A DNA stretch of 64,000 nucleotides from positions 62,001 to 126,000 of the forward strand of contig JAJJXM010000003.1 in the NCBI GenBank assembly GCA_024516155.1, written 5' to 3'. Of this stretch, positions 11,357 through 24,013 are shown piece after piece; position 1 is the stretch's first letter, and every line of letters starts with the position of its first letter. The position numbers and the translations under genes are program-made. This DNA comes from Pyronema omphalodes. Its lineage: Eukaryota; Ascomycota; Pezizomycetes; Pezizales; Pyronemataceae. The notes beneath the pieces are model-generated. The model saw only the letters and a list, made by a program, of their open reading frames with translations, was not told where the DNA came from and ran no database searches.

Positions 11357-12712
11357 GATTCGATAAGTATATCGGTGAATCTTCCTTCAAAAAATGATGT
11401 AAGAAGGCTCGGAATGGCACGTATATCTCGTTTGATTTTTCGCAACGATTCGAAGCTACAATGGTTGTAGAGGCTGTAAACAAAACCTCTGCCGACTCCA
11501 GTGAAGAAAAGATTGACTACACACCTGTTACGCTAGTCTTTTATTTTAGCAGAATCGTTGCCGTTCCAGGAAGTGAAGACGGGACAGAAAGAACGAAGAA
11601 GTAAGGTATTCTGTGTGGTCGTACTGGTGGTACATGCAGCGGTGATAGAAGATGGCACGGAGTGCCGCAGCCGGGAAGGAGGTAGGGTAGCGAGTGACAC
11701 TGCGGGTAACGCGCGTGGTAGCTTCGGCAATGACGTATGTGCCGTGCGTGGAGGTTGAAGTCCCTTTCCGACGCTTGTATTGCAACAACGTACCTTCGCT
11801 AGTATTTACATTACTCGTCTTCCCATCCTCAATATTTCCGACACTTGTCCTCTCCTCTTTCTTAGGAACTTTTTGTTGGCGTATCGTATGATTCGTCTCA
11901 TCCAGAGGCTTGTCCTTTAACTTCTCATTCTGTACTTCTCGGGAGTTCCAACTATAGCTCTTCTATCCGTCATCCTTCATCGTTTCATTTTTAATTTTCT
12001 CAGAAACCAGCTTACAATGCCCTGAACACCTTAACTCAACATCGAACTCTGAGATTGCAATTTCATGTTCTCTTGGGACTGAGGAACCGTCGCTGCTCAA
12101 GGCGTGTTTTGTTTTTCGATCCGGGTTCACAGTTCCTCTGGTGATTTTTTTCTCTCTATCCATGCATGCTTCTGCCATTTGTTTTTGATGGAACTCACAT
12201 ATGATATGTCGTTAAATGTTTCAGGGTCAATCTTTTAAAAATTGTCGTCCACTTCCTGTCACGTCCGAGTGTTCACACGTCTATTCGGCTCACAAATCTC
12301 GGTTTTACAGCTCAGTACGGATCAGGGGAGTATTGATGTTAGCTATGTCATCCGTCGTCTTTAAGGTCACTATGAAGAGAAGCTCATTTCCGCACACGAA
12401 GTAATTCGGAAAGATGCAGAAACATCGGACATATGTTGAACGTGGTTGAGCTTATTCTCGGTAAAAACTGAAGGGACCGCCAGCAGCCCTAAAGCCTACA
12501 ATTTTACTGGCACGGCGCGAAGGATGCTGCTGAAGTTTATAATTTGATAATAATCTATCGAAGTATAACCACGAAGGAGTCGCGAAAATTATAGATGGTT
12601 ATTTATGGTAGGGTAAAATCATTGGACCTAGTGAAGTCAATTATTGAAGAAGAGGAGGAAGAAACTTTAATTAAACTTCATAAATTATTACATGTCAATG
12701 CTGTCATCAAAT
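11357..12712. other. Intergenic region, no gene seen
   Basis: Many short ORFs overlap on both strands around 11530-11900, but none shows a domain or a consistent splice path. The stretch just before 12713 is the 5' flank of the tRNA-Ile gene. Confidence 0.4.
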
Positions 12713-12798
12713 GGTCGCTTAGCTCAGTTGGTTAGAGCGTGGTGCTAATAAACATCTATGACACGCCAAGGTCGCAGGTTCGACCCCTGCAGTGATCA
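12713..12798 (+). tRNA. tRNA-Ile (anticodon AAU), with intron
   Basis: The acceptor stem GGTCGCT pairs with AGTGATC (two G-T wobbles), with discriminator A at 12798. The D arm reads TAGCTCAGTTGGTTAGAGC (A box) and the T arm CGCAGGTTCGACCCCTGC (B box GGTTCGACCCC). The anticodon AAT lies at 12747-12749 in the loop CTAATA. A 12-nt intron (12751-12762) sits directly 3' of position 37, the canonical place; without it the anticodon stem closes and the RNA is 74 nt. A TTTTT Pol III terminator follows at 12800-12804. Confidence 0.95.
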
Positions 12799-13646
12799 CT
12801 TTTTGCCCCATATTTGGAGACAGTTCGTAATACAGGCCATTTGGTTGATATGTAGATGGTGGCTAGCGCCTGGGGTTGGTGACGCCAGCCACCATCTTTA
12901 TGCACGAGTATTCCCCACGCACGAGCGTTTTTGTCAAACTTTTGGATGATGTTTCATGTGTGTAAAATTTGGCCGAAAATTGCCAGTCTACATACATATT
13001 CAAACCACGTACGGCCACGGCATAGCCACGCAACTGGGGATTTCTCGTTCCAAGTAGTAGCTAGCACCACTTCCGGTCGCTCGTACATAGGCTGGCAACC
13101 ACGAGCATTCTTACGACTACATACATACTCCACCACCTTGGCACGAGTAGAGCACAATTTGAGATTGAAATGTGCGTGTGAACATTCGCAAATCAGCATG
13201 TTTCACCAATCGATAAGGCTCTGCGGGCATTTTGTGAGTCAGAATTCCTATATTTTCTTGTTTTGGCGAAGATCGCCAGGTTTCTTATGCCGCAGGAATG
13301 TAACCCACAGCCCGGCTGCAGATGCGAGCGCCTATGAAGGCAGCGCTTCATGTAACCGCAGATTAGAACACCACCCCCACAGCGAACAAGGCAAACAAAA
13401 GAGGGGCAATTGAGTTTCCCGTCGTACTTATGTCACTCAAACAGAGAAACCTTCCCCCGGCCGAGAACCATATTGCTGTACGAGTCTTCCTTCTCTGAAG
13501 ACTCGGTTTGTGGTGTCTACTCGAGCTTTTCATCGTATCAGTGAGATACTTCTTCTATTACACAATTCATACTCGAAGATACGAAAGTTCGCTCCTACGC
13601 CAGTACTTACGACCGAACCAAATCCTGTGCGTCAATCTCTATCGTC
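12799..13646. other. Spacer between tRNA-Ile and the helicase/AAA+ gene
   Basis: It starts with the Pol III T-run and ends as the promoter and 5' leader of the gene at 13647. Open frames at 12931-13413 and 13510-13884 lack domain-like composition and the second overlaps the start of the large gene in another frame, so I do not call them. Confidence 0.45.
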
Positions 13647-16600
13647 ATGTCCCTCGCCAATGCAACCAGGCAGCAAAAGCTTCTCAAATTTCGGGACGAT
13701 ATCATCACCGGAGTCAAAAATCTCAAATCTCTCAGAGAGGCTAAACAGTTTATCGAAGCGATATGCGCAGACGATGATCGCCCAAGCTGCATCGCCAAAA
13801 TTTTGGCTGAACGCGAAGGAATCAATTCGCTGCAGGTGTGTCTACGATTCACTCCAGACCCTGATATCCTTAATGGACCTATAACGGACTTACTACACTA
13901 TTTTCAAGATCCGGAACTCAAAAGGATGTTCAATGGAGATTACCTCCAGCAAATAATTGACCGCATTGTCAACCCTCCACTGTTCTGGAACGTCTTTCTG
14001 ATGGCTTACCGTGACGGTAAACTCAAAGTTCCGGCTCAGCAATCCTTCGTTTGGCTTCTACTTGAGCTTATCCAGCTTCCTGACAAGAAAGCGGAGAAAT
14101 ACTACGAGTTAGCGAAAGCGATGCATATCCCGCTGTTGGATTCCGAAGAGAAGGAGCTTCGATTACTTGCGCAAAAAATCAAGCATGTTTTATCCAGTTT
14201 AAACGCCAATACCCAAGCAGCATTCGACGGCGCTGACGCTCCCGGTGGACGACATGACAATGACTTCTCGGATTACCGCGAGATTGCTATCTTTCCAACT
14301 CCGGACGAACTTACCTCTATCGAAGAGCCCTTCTTGCGTCGTGCAAGTGATGTTGAAGAAGCAAATAAGGATATTCGCCTAGCTATTCATCTTGATAATC
14401 AGTTCCGGTTACTCAGGCATGATATGATAGGAGAAATGCGAGAAGAACTTCAGATTGCTACTGGGGTGAAGAAGGGTGTGCACAGAGGTGTAGTCTTGGA
14501 TGGCTTACAGGTTCTGGGTATTTCTTTCAGTGCATCAACACTGAGTAATGATCCTTGGTATCTTAAACTCAAGTGCAAGCATGACTTTCCAGAGCTGGCA
14601 AGATTCAAAGGAAATATGAAGAAGCGGAAGGAATTTGTGACAAAGTACAATAAGTTTTGGAAACATGGTTCTGTGGCATGTCTCATCCTAGATGGACAAC
14701 CGGCTGCTTTTCCCAGTATCAATAGAGATGAGGACCTCTTGACAGGTAAGACTTTCCTATCTCTATGCAAAAAACATTTATTAATTTCTCAAAAAGAGAC
14801 ACCTCCGACAATTCTCCTCGAGTTTTCAGGGAAGGCAAGCATGTCGAAGGCATTTTTGAAGTTGAAAACTAGCAGAAACATCAAGCTAGTGCAAATAAAC
14901 ACAGCCGTGTTTTCCTACGAGCCCATTTTACAAAGAATCCAGCAAATCAAGAAAATTGAGCTCAAAGACGAGATACTTTGTTGGGAACCTGGTGTCACCG
15001 TTGATGAGCCTCCAAACCTCCCTCGGCGTATTATCGACGGAGTTGAAGCTAGCAATCCCTCTTCCGATCTCCGGAACTTGCTTGGAATAACTCAATCGAA
15101 GGAAATAAAATTGGATCATGCGCAAACCTCATCATTACTCATGGCTTTGAAACAGCGCTTAAGTCTTATTCAAGGACCACCAGGTAGGCTGGACCATTCA
15201 ACGCACGAGTGTGCATATAACTAAAAGATGTTTAGGTACCGGTAAATCATTCCTCGGAGCTTTGATTGCTAAAGTACTATACGACTCCGGTAAAACTATT
15301 CTTGTTGTCACCTACACGAATCATTCCTTGGATCAGTTTTTGCAGGATTTACAGAAAGTCGGAATCCCTTCATCAACTATGGTTCGCCTTGGGAAAACTA
15401 CCCCACAGACCGATCATCTTTCTCTTCATAAGCAAAGGGGTGGCAGGAGTCTCTGTCGCGAAGATTGGAAGATTATCGATGCACTACAAGTCAATGCAAA
15501 TCGAATCAAAGATCAACTTGAGAATGCCTTTCGTAGATATCAATTGTCGGCAGTCACTATGGACAGTATGATGGAATACCTCGAGTTTTCTGATGAAGAC
15601 TCCGCCTTCTTTGATTCATTTATGATACCAGAGAATGAAGATGGAATGTCATTTGTCGGTCAAGGAGGAAGAGCGGTGAACAAGAACTACTTGTTGCATC
15701 GATGGTTGACGGGTAAAAATGCCGGTATATACTCCAACGTCATGGCACAGGATGCAGAGAAATGGACGGTCTGGCAGATGCCTCGCGACGCACGCAACAA
15801 TAAACGCGCCGAGTGGGAGTTGGAGCTTCTCAAGGAAGAATCAAGCGAACTTGCTGGCATTGGACAACAGTATAACGAGATTCAACAGAAGATAAAAATG
15901 ATGAAGCGACAAAGAGATGTTGAAGTCATGAAGGAAAAACGCGTCATTGGATGTACAACAACTGGTGCCGCGAAATATGTCAATGAAGTACATGCCGCGG
16001 CTGCAGATGTACTTCTAGTGGAAGAGGCCGGAGAAATCTTGGAATCTCACATATTAACTGCTTTGGGCCCTACTACCGAGCAGCTTATTCTCATTGGTGA
16101 TCACAAGCAGTTAAGACCAAAAGTTTCAAACTACAATCTGTCAGTAGAAAAGGGCGAAGGATACGATTTGAATAGAAGTTTATTCGAACGCCTAGTTTTG
16201 AAAGGATTCCCTCACGAGACTTTAACGACTCAACACCGTATGCGGCCGGAGATATCTGGTCTGGTCCGAGCTTTGACATATCCAGAACTTATTGATCACG
16301 ACTCAACCAAAGGAAGACCCGATCTTCGAGGCTTCCAGGATAATGTTATGTTTATCAAGCACAACAATCCGGAAGGCGATAACCGTCATACGCCCAACGA
16401 GAAAGATATGTCAGCCTTATCATCTAAGCAGAACATTTGGGAAGCAGAAATGGTTCTGAAATGCGTAAAGTATCTTGGGCAGAATGGTTATGGTACTGAT
16501 AAGATTGTTATCTTGACTCCTTATCTTGGACAGCTACATCTATTACGCGATGTCTTGAGCCGTGAAAACGATCCGTGGCTGAATGATCTAGATTCAGCTG

Positions 16601-19600
16601 ACTTGGTAAAAGCTGGGTAAGTCAAGTTGCCCATTATAAGTGCCAATTTATGAAAGGTGGTAACTGACGCAATGGTTGATCAGGCTGATGACCGTTGCTA
16701 ACGCTAAAGTCGCCCAGCGACCAATCCGAATCTCCTCTATCGGTATGTGTTTCTGGATACAGTTTGGCTGTAGGGAATTACACTAATATTTGAGCAGACA
16801 ATTACCAGGGAGAAGAGAGTGATATAGTGGTCGTCAGTTTAACGCGAAGTAATTCGTCGAATGATATCGGATTCATGTCCTCACCAGAGAGACTAAACGT
16901 CCTTCTTTCCCGAGCTCGCGATGGCCTAATCATGATTGGAAATTCTGAGACTTTCACAAAATCCAAGAAAGGCGGGCCACTTTGGACACGATTTTTCGAG
17001 CTGATGAAAAATCGGATATATGATGGTGTTCCAATAGTTTGTGAGCGGCATAACGACCGCAAACTTATTCTCACCGAACCTAAGCACTTTGATGAAGAGG
17101 CACCAGATGGTGGTTGTAACGAGCCATGGTAACTTTTGTCTAATTTACTGAACCACTTTCCGGAAGCTAACCTTGATAGTGGGACCAAACTAAGTTGCGG
17201 AATGCATGACTGTACGAGCAAATGTCATCAAATTTCCGACCATTCCAAGATGAAATGCGAAGTCATCATGAACTCTAAATGCCCTCAGGGCCATCCCGAA
17301 ATATGGTCATGCCATAACGGGCCACCACTAGTCTGCAGAAAATGTGAGCGAGCCAAGATAGAAAAGGAGAAACAGTTGAAGAAGGACTTTGATCAGCAAA
17401 TGAAACGGGAAGAAGAGCAACGGGATCACCTCAAGGAGATGGCCAAGTTAGATGAAGAAATTGAACGACAGAGGAACCAGCTCAAGGCAGAAAAAGAAAG
17501 ACAGGATAGGACGATAGCTCTTGAACAAAAACGAAAAGACTTGGAGGATGCTGCCGCTTCTGTGGCTGCCGCAGCTGCAGCGGCAAACATGTCAAATAAC
17601 CTCAGGCGTCATAATAATCCGCAGTCAGCACAGCCCTCACAGCCATCACAGCCCTCACAGCCATCACAGCCCTCACAGCCTTCCCAGCCTTCCCAGCCTT
17701 CCCAGCCTTCCCAGCCTCCCCAGCCTCCCCAGCCAGGGCAATCACCACAGCCAGGGCAATCACCGCAGCCATCACAGCCAGGACAACCGGGACAACCGGG
17801 ACAACCGGGACAGCCAGGACAACCGGGACAGCCAGGACAACCGGGACAGCCAGGACAACCGGGACAGCCAGGACAACCGGGACAACCGGGACAACCGGGA
17901 CAACCGGGACAACCGGGACAGCCAGGACAGCCAGGACAGCCAGGACAGCCAGGACAGCCACCACAATCACAACAGCCGCCACAACCCACGGCACCCGCAC
18001 TCATCGTAACAGATGAAATTCCACTTCCCGGTCCATCGAAAGCAGAAATCGAGTGGCAGAGACAGAAGGACTATGAAAACGCAAACAATGAAGCCATCGA
18101 CAAAATTATGGCTATGATAGGCTTGGAAGAGGTTAAATCGAAGGTTCTCAAAATCAAGGCTAAGATCGATACCGTAATTCGTCAGGAAACCGATATCAAG
18201 GATGAACGGTTCGGGATTACTTTACTGGGTAACCCTGGAACTGGTATGCAATCTCACACCTTGTTCTGTATACGCTAGCTAAACTTTTCATAGGTAAAAC
18301 TACTGTTGCAAGACTATTTGCAAAGTTTTTGAACACATATCATGGTATTTTACCAGGAAACGCCTTTGTCGAAACTACCGGTGCTCTGTTAGCGAATGAA
18401 GGTGTTGACGGTGCGAAGAAGCATATCCAAAACATCCTTTCTGCGGGTGGTGGGGCCTTCTTCATCGATGAAGCCTATCAGCTAACCGAAAAACAAACTG
18501 CGGGAGGTCCTCAAGTTCTGGACTACCTGCTGGCCGAAGTAGAAAACAACACTGGAAAAATAGTTTTCATCCTTGCTGGTTACACTCGAAATATGGAGAA
18601 ATTCTTTGAGCATAACCCTGGGCTTCCCAGTCGTTTCCCTGTTGACAGAAGGTTTAATTTCGAGGACTATAAGGATATTGAACTTCATCAGATGCTCAAG
18701 AAGCTCTTCGAGAAGAAATACAAGGGAAAGATGAAAGTCGAAGGTGGCATGGGTGGTCTCTACATACGTATCGTGGTTCGTCGTCTAGGACGAGGAAGAG
18801 GATCTCCTGGATATGGAAATATGAGAGCCTTGGAAAATGTCTTCGCCAGCATAATGGAGCGCCAGGCTGAAAGACTGACCCGCGAACGCCGTGATGGGTT
18901 GATGCCAGACGATTTCTGGATGACCAAGGAAGACCTTATCGGTCCTAACCCGGCAGATGTCATTGGTACGAGCGAGTCATGGAAAAAACTACAAGAACTT
19001 ATTGGCCTGGAAACTGTCAAGGACTCTGTAAAATCAATGTACGACCGTCTAGAGACCAACTACAGAAGAGAATTAGCGGAGAAAAACCCAGTACAAGTTC
19101 CTCTAAATCGTGTCTTCCTCGGAAGTCCGGGTACTGGAAAAACGTCTGTCGCCAAGCTTTACGGGCAGATTCTCACTGAGCTCGGTATACTCAGTAACGG
19201 AGAAGGTAAGTGATTTGTGATGGTTGACATTCAATATGTGTCCCAAATTTGCTGACTATTCTTAGTGGTTATCAAGAACCCTGCAGACTTTATTGGTGAT
19301 GTGGTGGGCGGATCTGAGGCTAATACCAAGGCCATACTAGCGGCAACGGTTGGAAAGGTTCTGATTATCGATGAAGCTTATATGCTGTACTCTGGCGGCG
19401 CATCAGGCACGGGAAACCACAGTGATTCTTTCAGAACTGCTGTCATCGACACCATTGTTGCAGAGGTTCAAAGTACACCTGGTGAAGATCGATGTGTGCT
19501 ATTGCTCGGATACGAGAAACAAATGGTTGAGATGTTTCAAAACGTCAACCCAGGATTGGCTCGTCGGTTTGCCATCGAGGACGCCTTTCACTTCCAAGAC

Positions 19601-21678
19601 TTCACTGGTCCTCAGCTCAGGCAAATTTTGGAACTAAAACTCAAGAACCAGGACTTGCATGCAACTGACGATGCAATGAATGTTGCCTGTGACTTACTCG
19701 GCCGTGCAAGAATGCGGCCAAACTTTGGTAATGCGGGAGAAGTCGAAAATACAATCTCTGCTGCGAAGGCTCGACACCAAACCAGAATGACTACAGTACC
19801 AAAATCTCAGAGGCCAATCGATATTATCTTCGAACCTGAAGATTTTGATCCGGAATACAAACGCTCTGAAAACGCCTCCCTCAATTGTAGAAAGCTTTTC
19901 GAAGATGTTATTGGCTGCGATGCAATTGTTGAACAGTTGGAAGGGTATCAGCAGATGGCTATTAATACCAAGTTAGCTGGTCTTAATCCTCATGAACTTA
20001 TTCCGACTTGTTTCGTCTTCAAGGGACCTCCTGGTAATTCTTCTTTATCTGGGAAAGCATAGAATTCAAATGTTGACTTAGTGTGATAGGAACTGGAAAG
20101 ACCACAACAGCACGAAAAATGGGAAAGGTATACTAAAATCCTTATCCAAATACCGGGTACTTTAAAACACTACTAACATGTTAACTCACAGGTTTATTAC
20201 GACATGGGGATCCTTTCTTCCGCAGAAGTTGTTGAGTGCTCAGCGTCAGATATGGTTGGACAATACGTTGGCCACACGGGCCCAAAAACCCAGAAGCTTC
20301 TCGAGAAAGCTCTCGGTAAGGTCCTTTTTATAGACGAAGCCTATCGTCTTGGCGAGGGACACTTTGCCGCAGAAGCCGTCAACGAGCTAGTCGATCTGAT
20401 TACCAAACCTCAATTTGCCAACAAGATCGTTATCATTCTCGCTGGATATGATCACGATATGAACAAGCTTATGGCTGTCAATCCTGGTTTATCAAGTCGC
20501 TTCCCGGAAGAAGTAAGCAATCAATGGAAAACACAAGATTTTTCTCTAACTCTTCGTAGGTCATTTTCACGCATATGTCGCCGGAGCATTGTCTCGAACT
20601 TCTCAAAGAGGATTTGAAAAAGAAACATATTGTATCAGACGTTCTGGATACACCACAGTCTCCGGTATACCTAGAACTTGTTGACCTTCTTAAGGAGCTA
20701 TCGGCTCTTCCCTCGTGGGGTAATGGTAGAGACATGAAAACCTTGTCCAAGAAAATCATCGGCAAAGTCTACAAAACCAAGCAGAGCGGAAGCAAATTGG
20801 ATGTCCCATCGGCATATTTGCTTGATGCTTTCCGGGATCTCTTGAAGGAACGCAGTGCAAGAGATGCCGCTTCTTCAAAGGGCACATTCAATCCGGCTTC
20901 TTTAAGCAATTTTCTTCAGAATCTTCCCCCGGCTCCGATGGCACCAACCCCACCTTCTACCAAGACCAATACTGCGACGGCCACAAAAACAGCACCGCCA
21001 AAGAAGAAAGATGAGCCACCGCCACCTGCAAAGAAAAAGGAGGCAGTCGATTCAGAAACCGAAGACGACGAACGCGACCCGGGTGTTTCCGATGCCATTT
21101 GGCAACAGCTACAAGCAGACAAAAAAGCGGAACAACAGCGACTACAGAAAGTGGCTCAGGAATTCCGCCAGAGAGAGGAAAATATTGCGACAATGAAGAA
21201 GATGGAAGAGAAGAAACAAAAGGAAATGGAGGAGCTTGCGGCAAAACTGGCAGAGGAAGAAGCAGAGCAGAAAAGAATTGAAGAGGCTTGGTTAGCAGAA
21301 AAAGCGGCGGAAGAAAAGCGTATACAGGAGCTTGTTGAGGAGCGTCGTGCGAAGAAGCAGAAGGAATTCGAAGAGCGGCAAAGAAAACATGCGGAGGAAG
21401 TTGCGGCAAGGAGGGCTAGAGCCGAGGAAGAAAAGCGTAGACTAGAAGCAGCTAGACTGGCAGAGCAGAAGATACGACTTGCGCGCGAAAAAGCTAGGGC
21501 TGAACTTGAGAAACGTCGAAGAGAGGAAGCAGAAAAACGTAAAAAGGAAGCCCAGGTTCAACAGAAGATCAGGTCTTTGGGGCTCTGTGTTGCAGGATAC
21601 GTATGGCAAAAGCAGGCTTTTGGTTACCGTTGCGCCGGAGGGACTCACTTTTTAGACAACGCAGCTCTGGGTATTTAA
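13647..21678 (+). CDS. Giant NFX1/ZNFX1-like SF1 helicase fused to three AAA+ modules
   Basis: Ten exons: 13647-15183, 15236-16616, 16684-16742, 16798-17128, 17180-18243, 18294-19205, 19266-20033, 20090-20127, 20192-20512 and 20560-21678. They join in phase to 2509 residues. Order: helical N-terminus; UPF1-like SF1 helicase (P-loop GPPGTGKS about 509-516, LLVEEAGEI about 773, [44 protein letters not shown] about 1025); Cys/His-rich NFX1-type segment (about 1103-1160, [13 protein letters not shown]); coiled coil; PSQ/PGQ tract (about 1250-1366); then three CbbX/SpoVK-like AAA+ domains with [16 protein letters not shown] and GPPGTGKT, Walker [19 protein letters not shown] and LFIDEAYRL, and Arg-bearing PSRF, ARRF and SSRF. 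A long Glu/Lys/Arg coiled coil and a Cys-containing tail ([12 protein letters not shown]) end it. ZNFX1 and fission-yeast Hrr1 relatives act in RNA surveillance; that role here is inference. Confidence 0.93.
17622..17970 (+). repeat. In-frame minisatellite encoding PSQ and PGQ repeats
   Basis: Nine-base units code first for repeated P-S-Q (CAGCCATCA and CAGCCTTCC variants) and then for about 25 copies of P-G-Q (CAACCGGGA and CAGCCAGGA). The Gly-every-third-residue pattern is collagen-like. It separates the Cys-rich and coiled-coil part from the first AAA+ module, so it may act as a flexible or extended linker. Copy number is likely to vary between strains, because the units are near-identical at DNA level. 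Confidence 0.9.
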
Positions 21679-22246
21679 TAGTTGTGGATGTATGGTTAGA
21701 TATGGATGGAAAAATGTTGGTTCTTATTTTTATGTTATGTACTTGTTAAATGGCTTTTTTGCATGCGTAATCAACAGAGATATCTTGCCCTTGTTACTTT
21801 AATCCGGACTGCCATGAGTTAAACCATAATCTGTGAAATGGAACGGTGGTACTGTGCATCTTATATATTTCACCAGTCCTTCCGAGGACGTTTTGGGTTA
21901 TTCAACATCCACCTATTAATATTTGGCGACTGCGATGAACATCACAATATTTGTTTCAACACAAGTACGCAGTAAAATTTAAACTCGATTGAATTTCTAG
22001 CTACGACAGAAACCAATCCAAACGCTGTAAGCACATTGATCGAGATCCCCATCATTCCAGACATCATAAGTAACCAAATACAGCACGCAGACCCATTCCG
22101 ATCCCACCACACCACCATAACAGATCAAGACCAGTATCTCCGCCTGTAAATATTCCTCAAGGAAATCCCCATACTACGATTCACAACCAACACCAATCCC
22201 CAACCATACGATGTTAGTCGTGACTCGTTACCATGGAATTAATAAC
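21679..22246. other. Intergenic region between convergent genes
   Basis: Holds the 3' UTR of the helicase/AAA+ gene and that of the minus-strand gene at 22247-22645. No coding signal or repeat seen. Confidence 0.4.
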
Positions 22247-22645
22247 CTATCCAAAGTACCAGAACTGGGCAACCATAGAAGGATCCTTAGCCGGGGGCTG
22301 GGCCGCAACCGGGGCAGCAGCGGGGGCAGGAGAAGCCTCGACAGCAGGAGCAGCAGCGGGCTCAGGCTGCTTAGCAGGCTCAGCATCAGGAGTAGGAAGG
22401 GCCAAAGCAGGAGCAGCAGCTTGTCCTTGCTGGTGAGAAATGAAGATTTGGTAGGGGTGTTTAGATTTGTCCTGTTCGAGAGTAGGGCCGAAGACGACAG
22501 CAAGAGGAGCTGGAGCTGGAGGAGGTGCGTCGGGTTGGGCTGGAGGTCCTGGGATAACAATCATGGGAGTAGTGATAGGGCCCTCGGGGACGCCGTTGCC
22601 GAAGCGGATGCTTCCGTCGGATAGGAAGGTGATGTTGGTGGACAT
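22247..22645 (-). CDS. Small Ala/Pro-rich hypothetical protein
   Basis: Single-exon ORF of 132 residues starting MSTNITFLSDGSIRFGNGVP. The first half is mixed (TPMIVIPGPPA, LEQDKSKHPYQIFISHQQ); the second half is an Ala/Pro/Glu low-complexity tail ending in AQFWYFG. There is no signal peptide, Cys or known domain. The ordered N-terminus and clear start make it a plausible gene, but I recognise no family and the GC-rich tail keeps several frames open. Confidence 0.5.
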   Translation of the reverse strand: MSTNITFLSDGSIRFGNGVPEGPITTPMIVIPGPPAQPDAPPPAPAPLAVVFGPTLEQDKSKHPYQIFISHQQGQAAAPALALPTPDAEPAKQPEPAAAPAVEASPAPAAAPVAAQPPAKDPSMVAQFWYFG

Positions 22646-23273
22646 TTTGAGTGTAGTTTGATGGTTCGGATGTTGAAAAGGTTGTCTGAGACGCGGATCT
22701 GTAAAACTGTTGCGGACGATGAAGGACGGGTGAATGAAAGGAGAGAAGAAGGACGCGAGGTGAAAAAAATGGCTTATATGAGGGCTTGGAGCTATGAGAG
22801 TGAATGGGGCCGAATTTCTGATTTTCTCTCAGTGAATTGAGTCAACCATCGTGGTCGAATTTATGGGGTTTAATTCAATGGTCCAATCATTTCTATGCAC
22901 TCGGAAAAAGATTCTACTGATTCTACCAGCACAACGGCCGGACCGGTATCGGGGACGATTTTCTTTTATTTTCCTCTTTTTCATTTATCGGATGGCTATG
23001 GGTGTAGGGGATTGGGAGGCTTCATCTGGTGACTTCCGTCATGAGGACGGAATTTGTGCTTTTCCTTTGTGCCCTGTATAGGCCTTTGAGGCCTCCATCA
23101 GTGTATGATCAAAATGAATAACTGAAAAAAAATAACCGCCGGACCGGTCACAGAAGTTCCTTTTTTTTAATAACAAAAAAAAGCTCCATGGTAAAACACA
23201 ACCCGTTGTTGCATTGCCACAATCCAGCGTGCCAAAACATTTTTTGCATTTCCCCAGCAAACAAAAAAAGGTG
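22646..23273. other. Intergenic region, includes Pol III terminator of tRNA-Ser
   Basis: Promoter side of the gene ending at 22645. At the right edge, a run of A on the + strand (23263-23269) is a T7 terminator for the minus-strand tRNA-Ser. Nothing else seen. Confidence 0.5.
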
Positions 23274-23363
23274 CGTCAAGGACAGGATTCGAACCTGCGC
23301 GCCCGAAGGCATCCGCTTTACCAAGTTAGCAGGCGAACGTGTTAACCACTCCACCACCTTGAC
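23274..23363 (-). tRNA. tRNA-Ser (anticodon GCU), with intron
   Basis: Read on the minus strand, the acceptor stem GTCAAGG pairs with CCTTGAC, with discriminator G. The anticodon stem TTCGC pairs with GCGGA once a 9-nt intron (ACTTGGTAA), directly 3' of position 37 in the loop CTGCTA, is removed; the anticodon is GCT. The long variable arm (TGCCTTCGGGCG) and T arm CAGGTTCGAATCCTG fit a class II serine tRNA. A T7 run follows at once downstream. Confidence 0.94.
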
Positions 23364-24013
23364 TGTTATATACACTTAAGGGTTATCAATACATCTCGGT
23401 AATATCTTTAAGCCACCACATGAAATATCTATCAATCACAACCACAATCACAACCACAATCACAACCATCACCTATTCCATTTTCGAGCACACAGGACTC
23501 TTAAACAGGAAGATGCGATGAAAAATAAATTACAAGATAATGGTAGCTAGCCACGCTACCCAACTGACTGACCGCTCTGGCGCGTTCCCCATTGGTCTCC
23601 AATCTATACTGAGCCTGCCCTGTCATAACCTGAGCAATAGGAACAGAATAGACGAAATAGAAAAAATAAATAAACAAACAAATCACCAGTCCAATCACGT
23701 CATCACATCATCACATCAACACCCCAACCTTTCCATCACATAAACATCTTATCCCCATCACAAAATTCCAAAAGCATACGTAAATCGGCGCCTCAAAACA
23801 ACATTACAAACACAAGAAAAGAAAAAAAAAAAAAAAAAAAAACTTTTATTATATCCCTCTACTCTACCGAAAATCTCCCGAGCTGAGCTATTCCTAACCC
23901 TCCTCCCCCACACCCCCCAAGTAAACCACGGTTCTTCTTTTCCCTATTCATCTGAGCGCTCCCCATCTATGTTACCAAGTTATGGAGTAATATCATAACT
24001 TCATAATTGCGTT
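23364..24013. other. Intergenic region with A-rich tract
   Basis: Contains short CACAAC/CACAAT repeats (about 23436-23470), CATCA repeats near 23695-23720 and a poly-A run near 23822-23841. No gene seen. Confidence 0.4.

Noticed and set aside
12931..13413. 160-codon ORF before the giant helicase gene
   Set aside because: No domain; opposite-strand frame also open; no phase link to the gene at 13647.
17602..18009. Long open frames in other frames and on the minus strand across the PGQ tract
   Set aside because: Nine-base repeats keep all frames open. The PSQ/PGQ frame is the one in phase with flanking domains.
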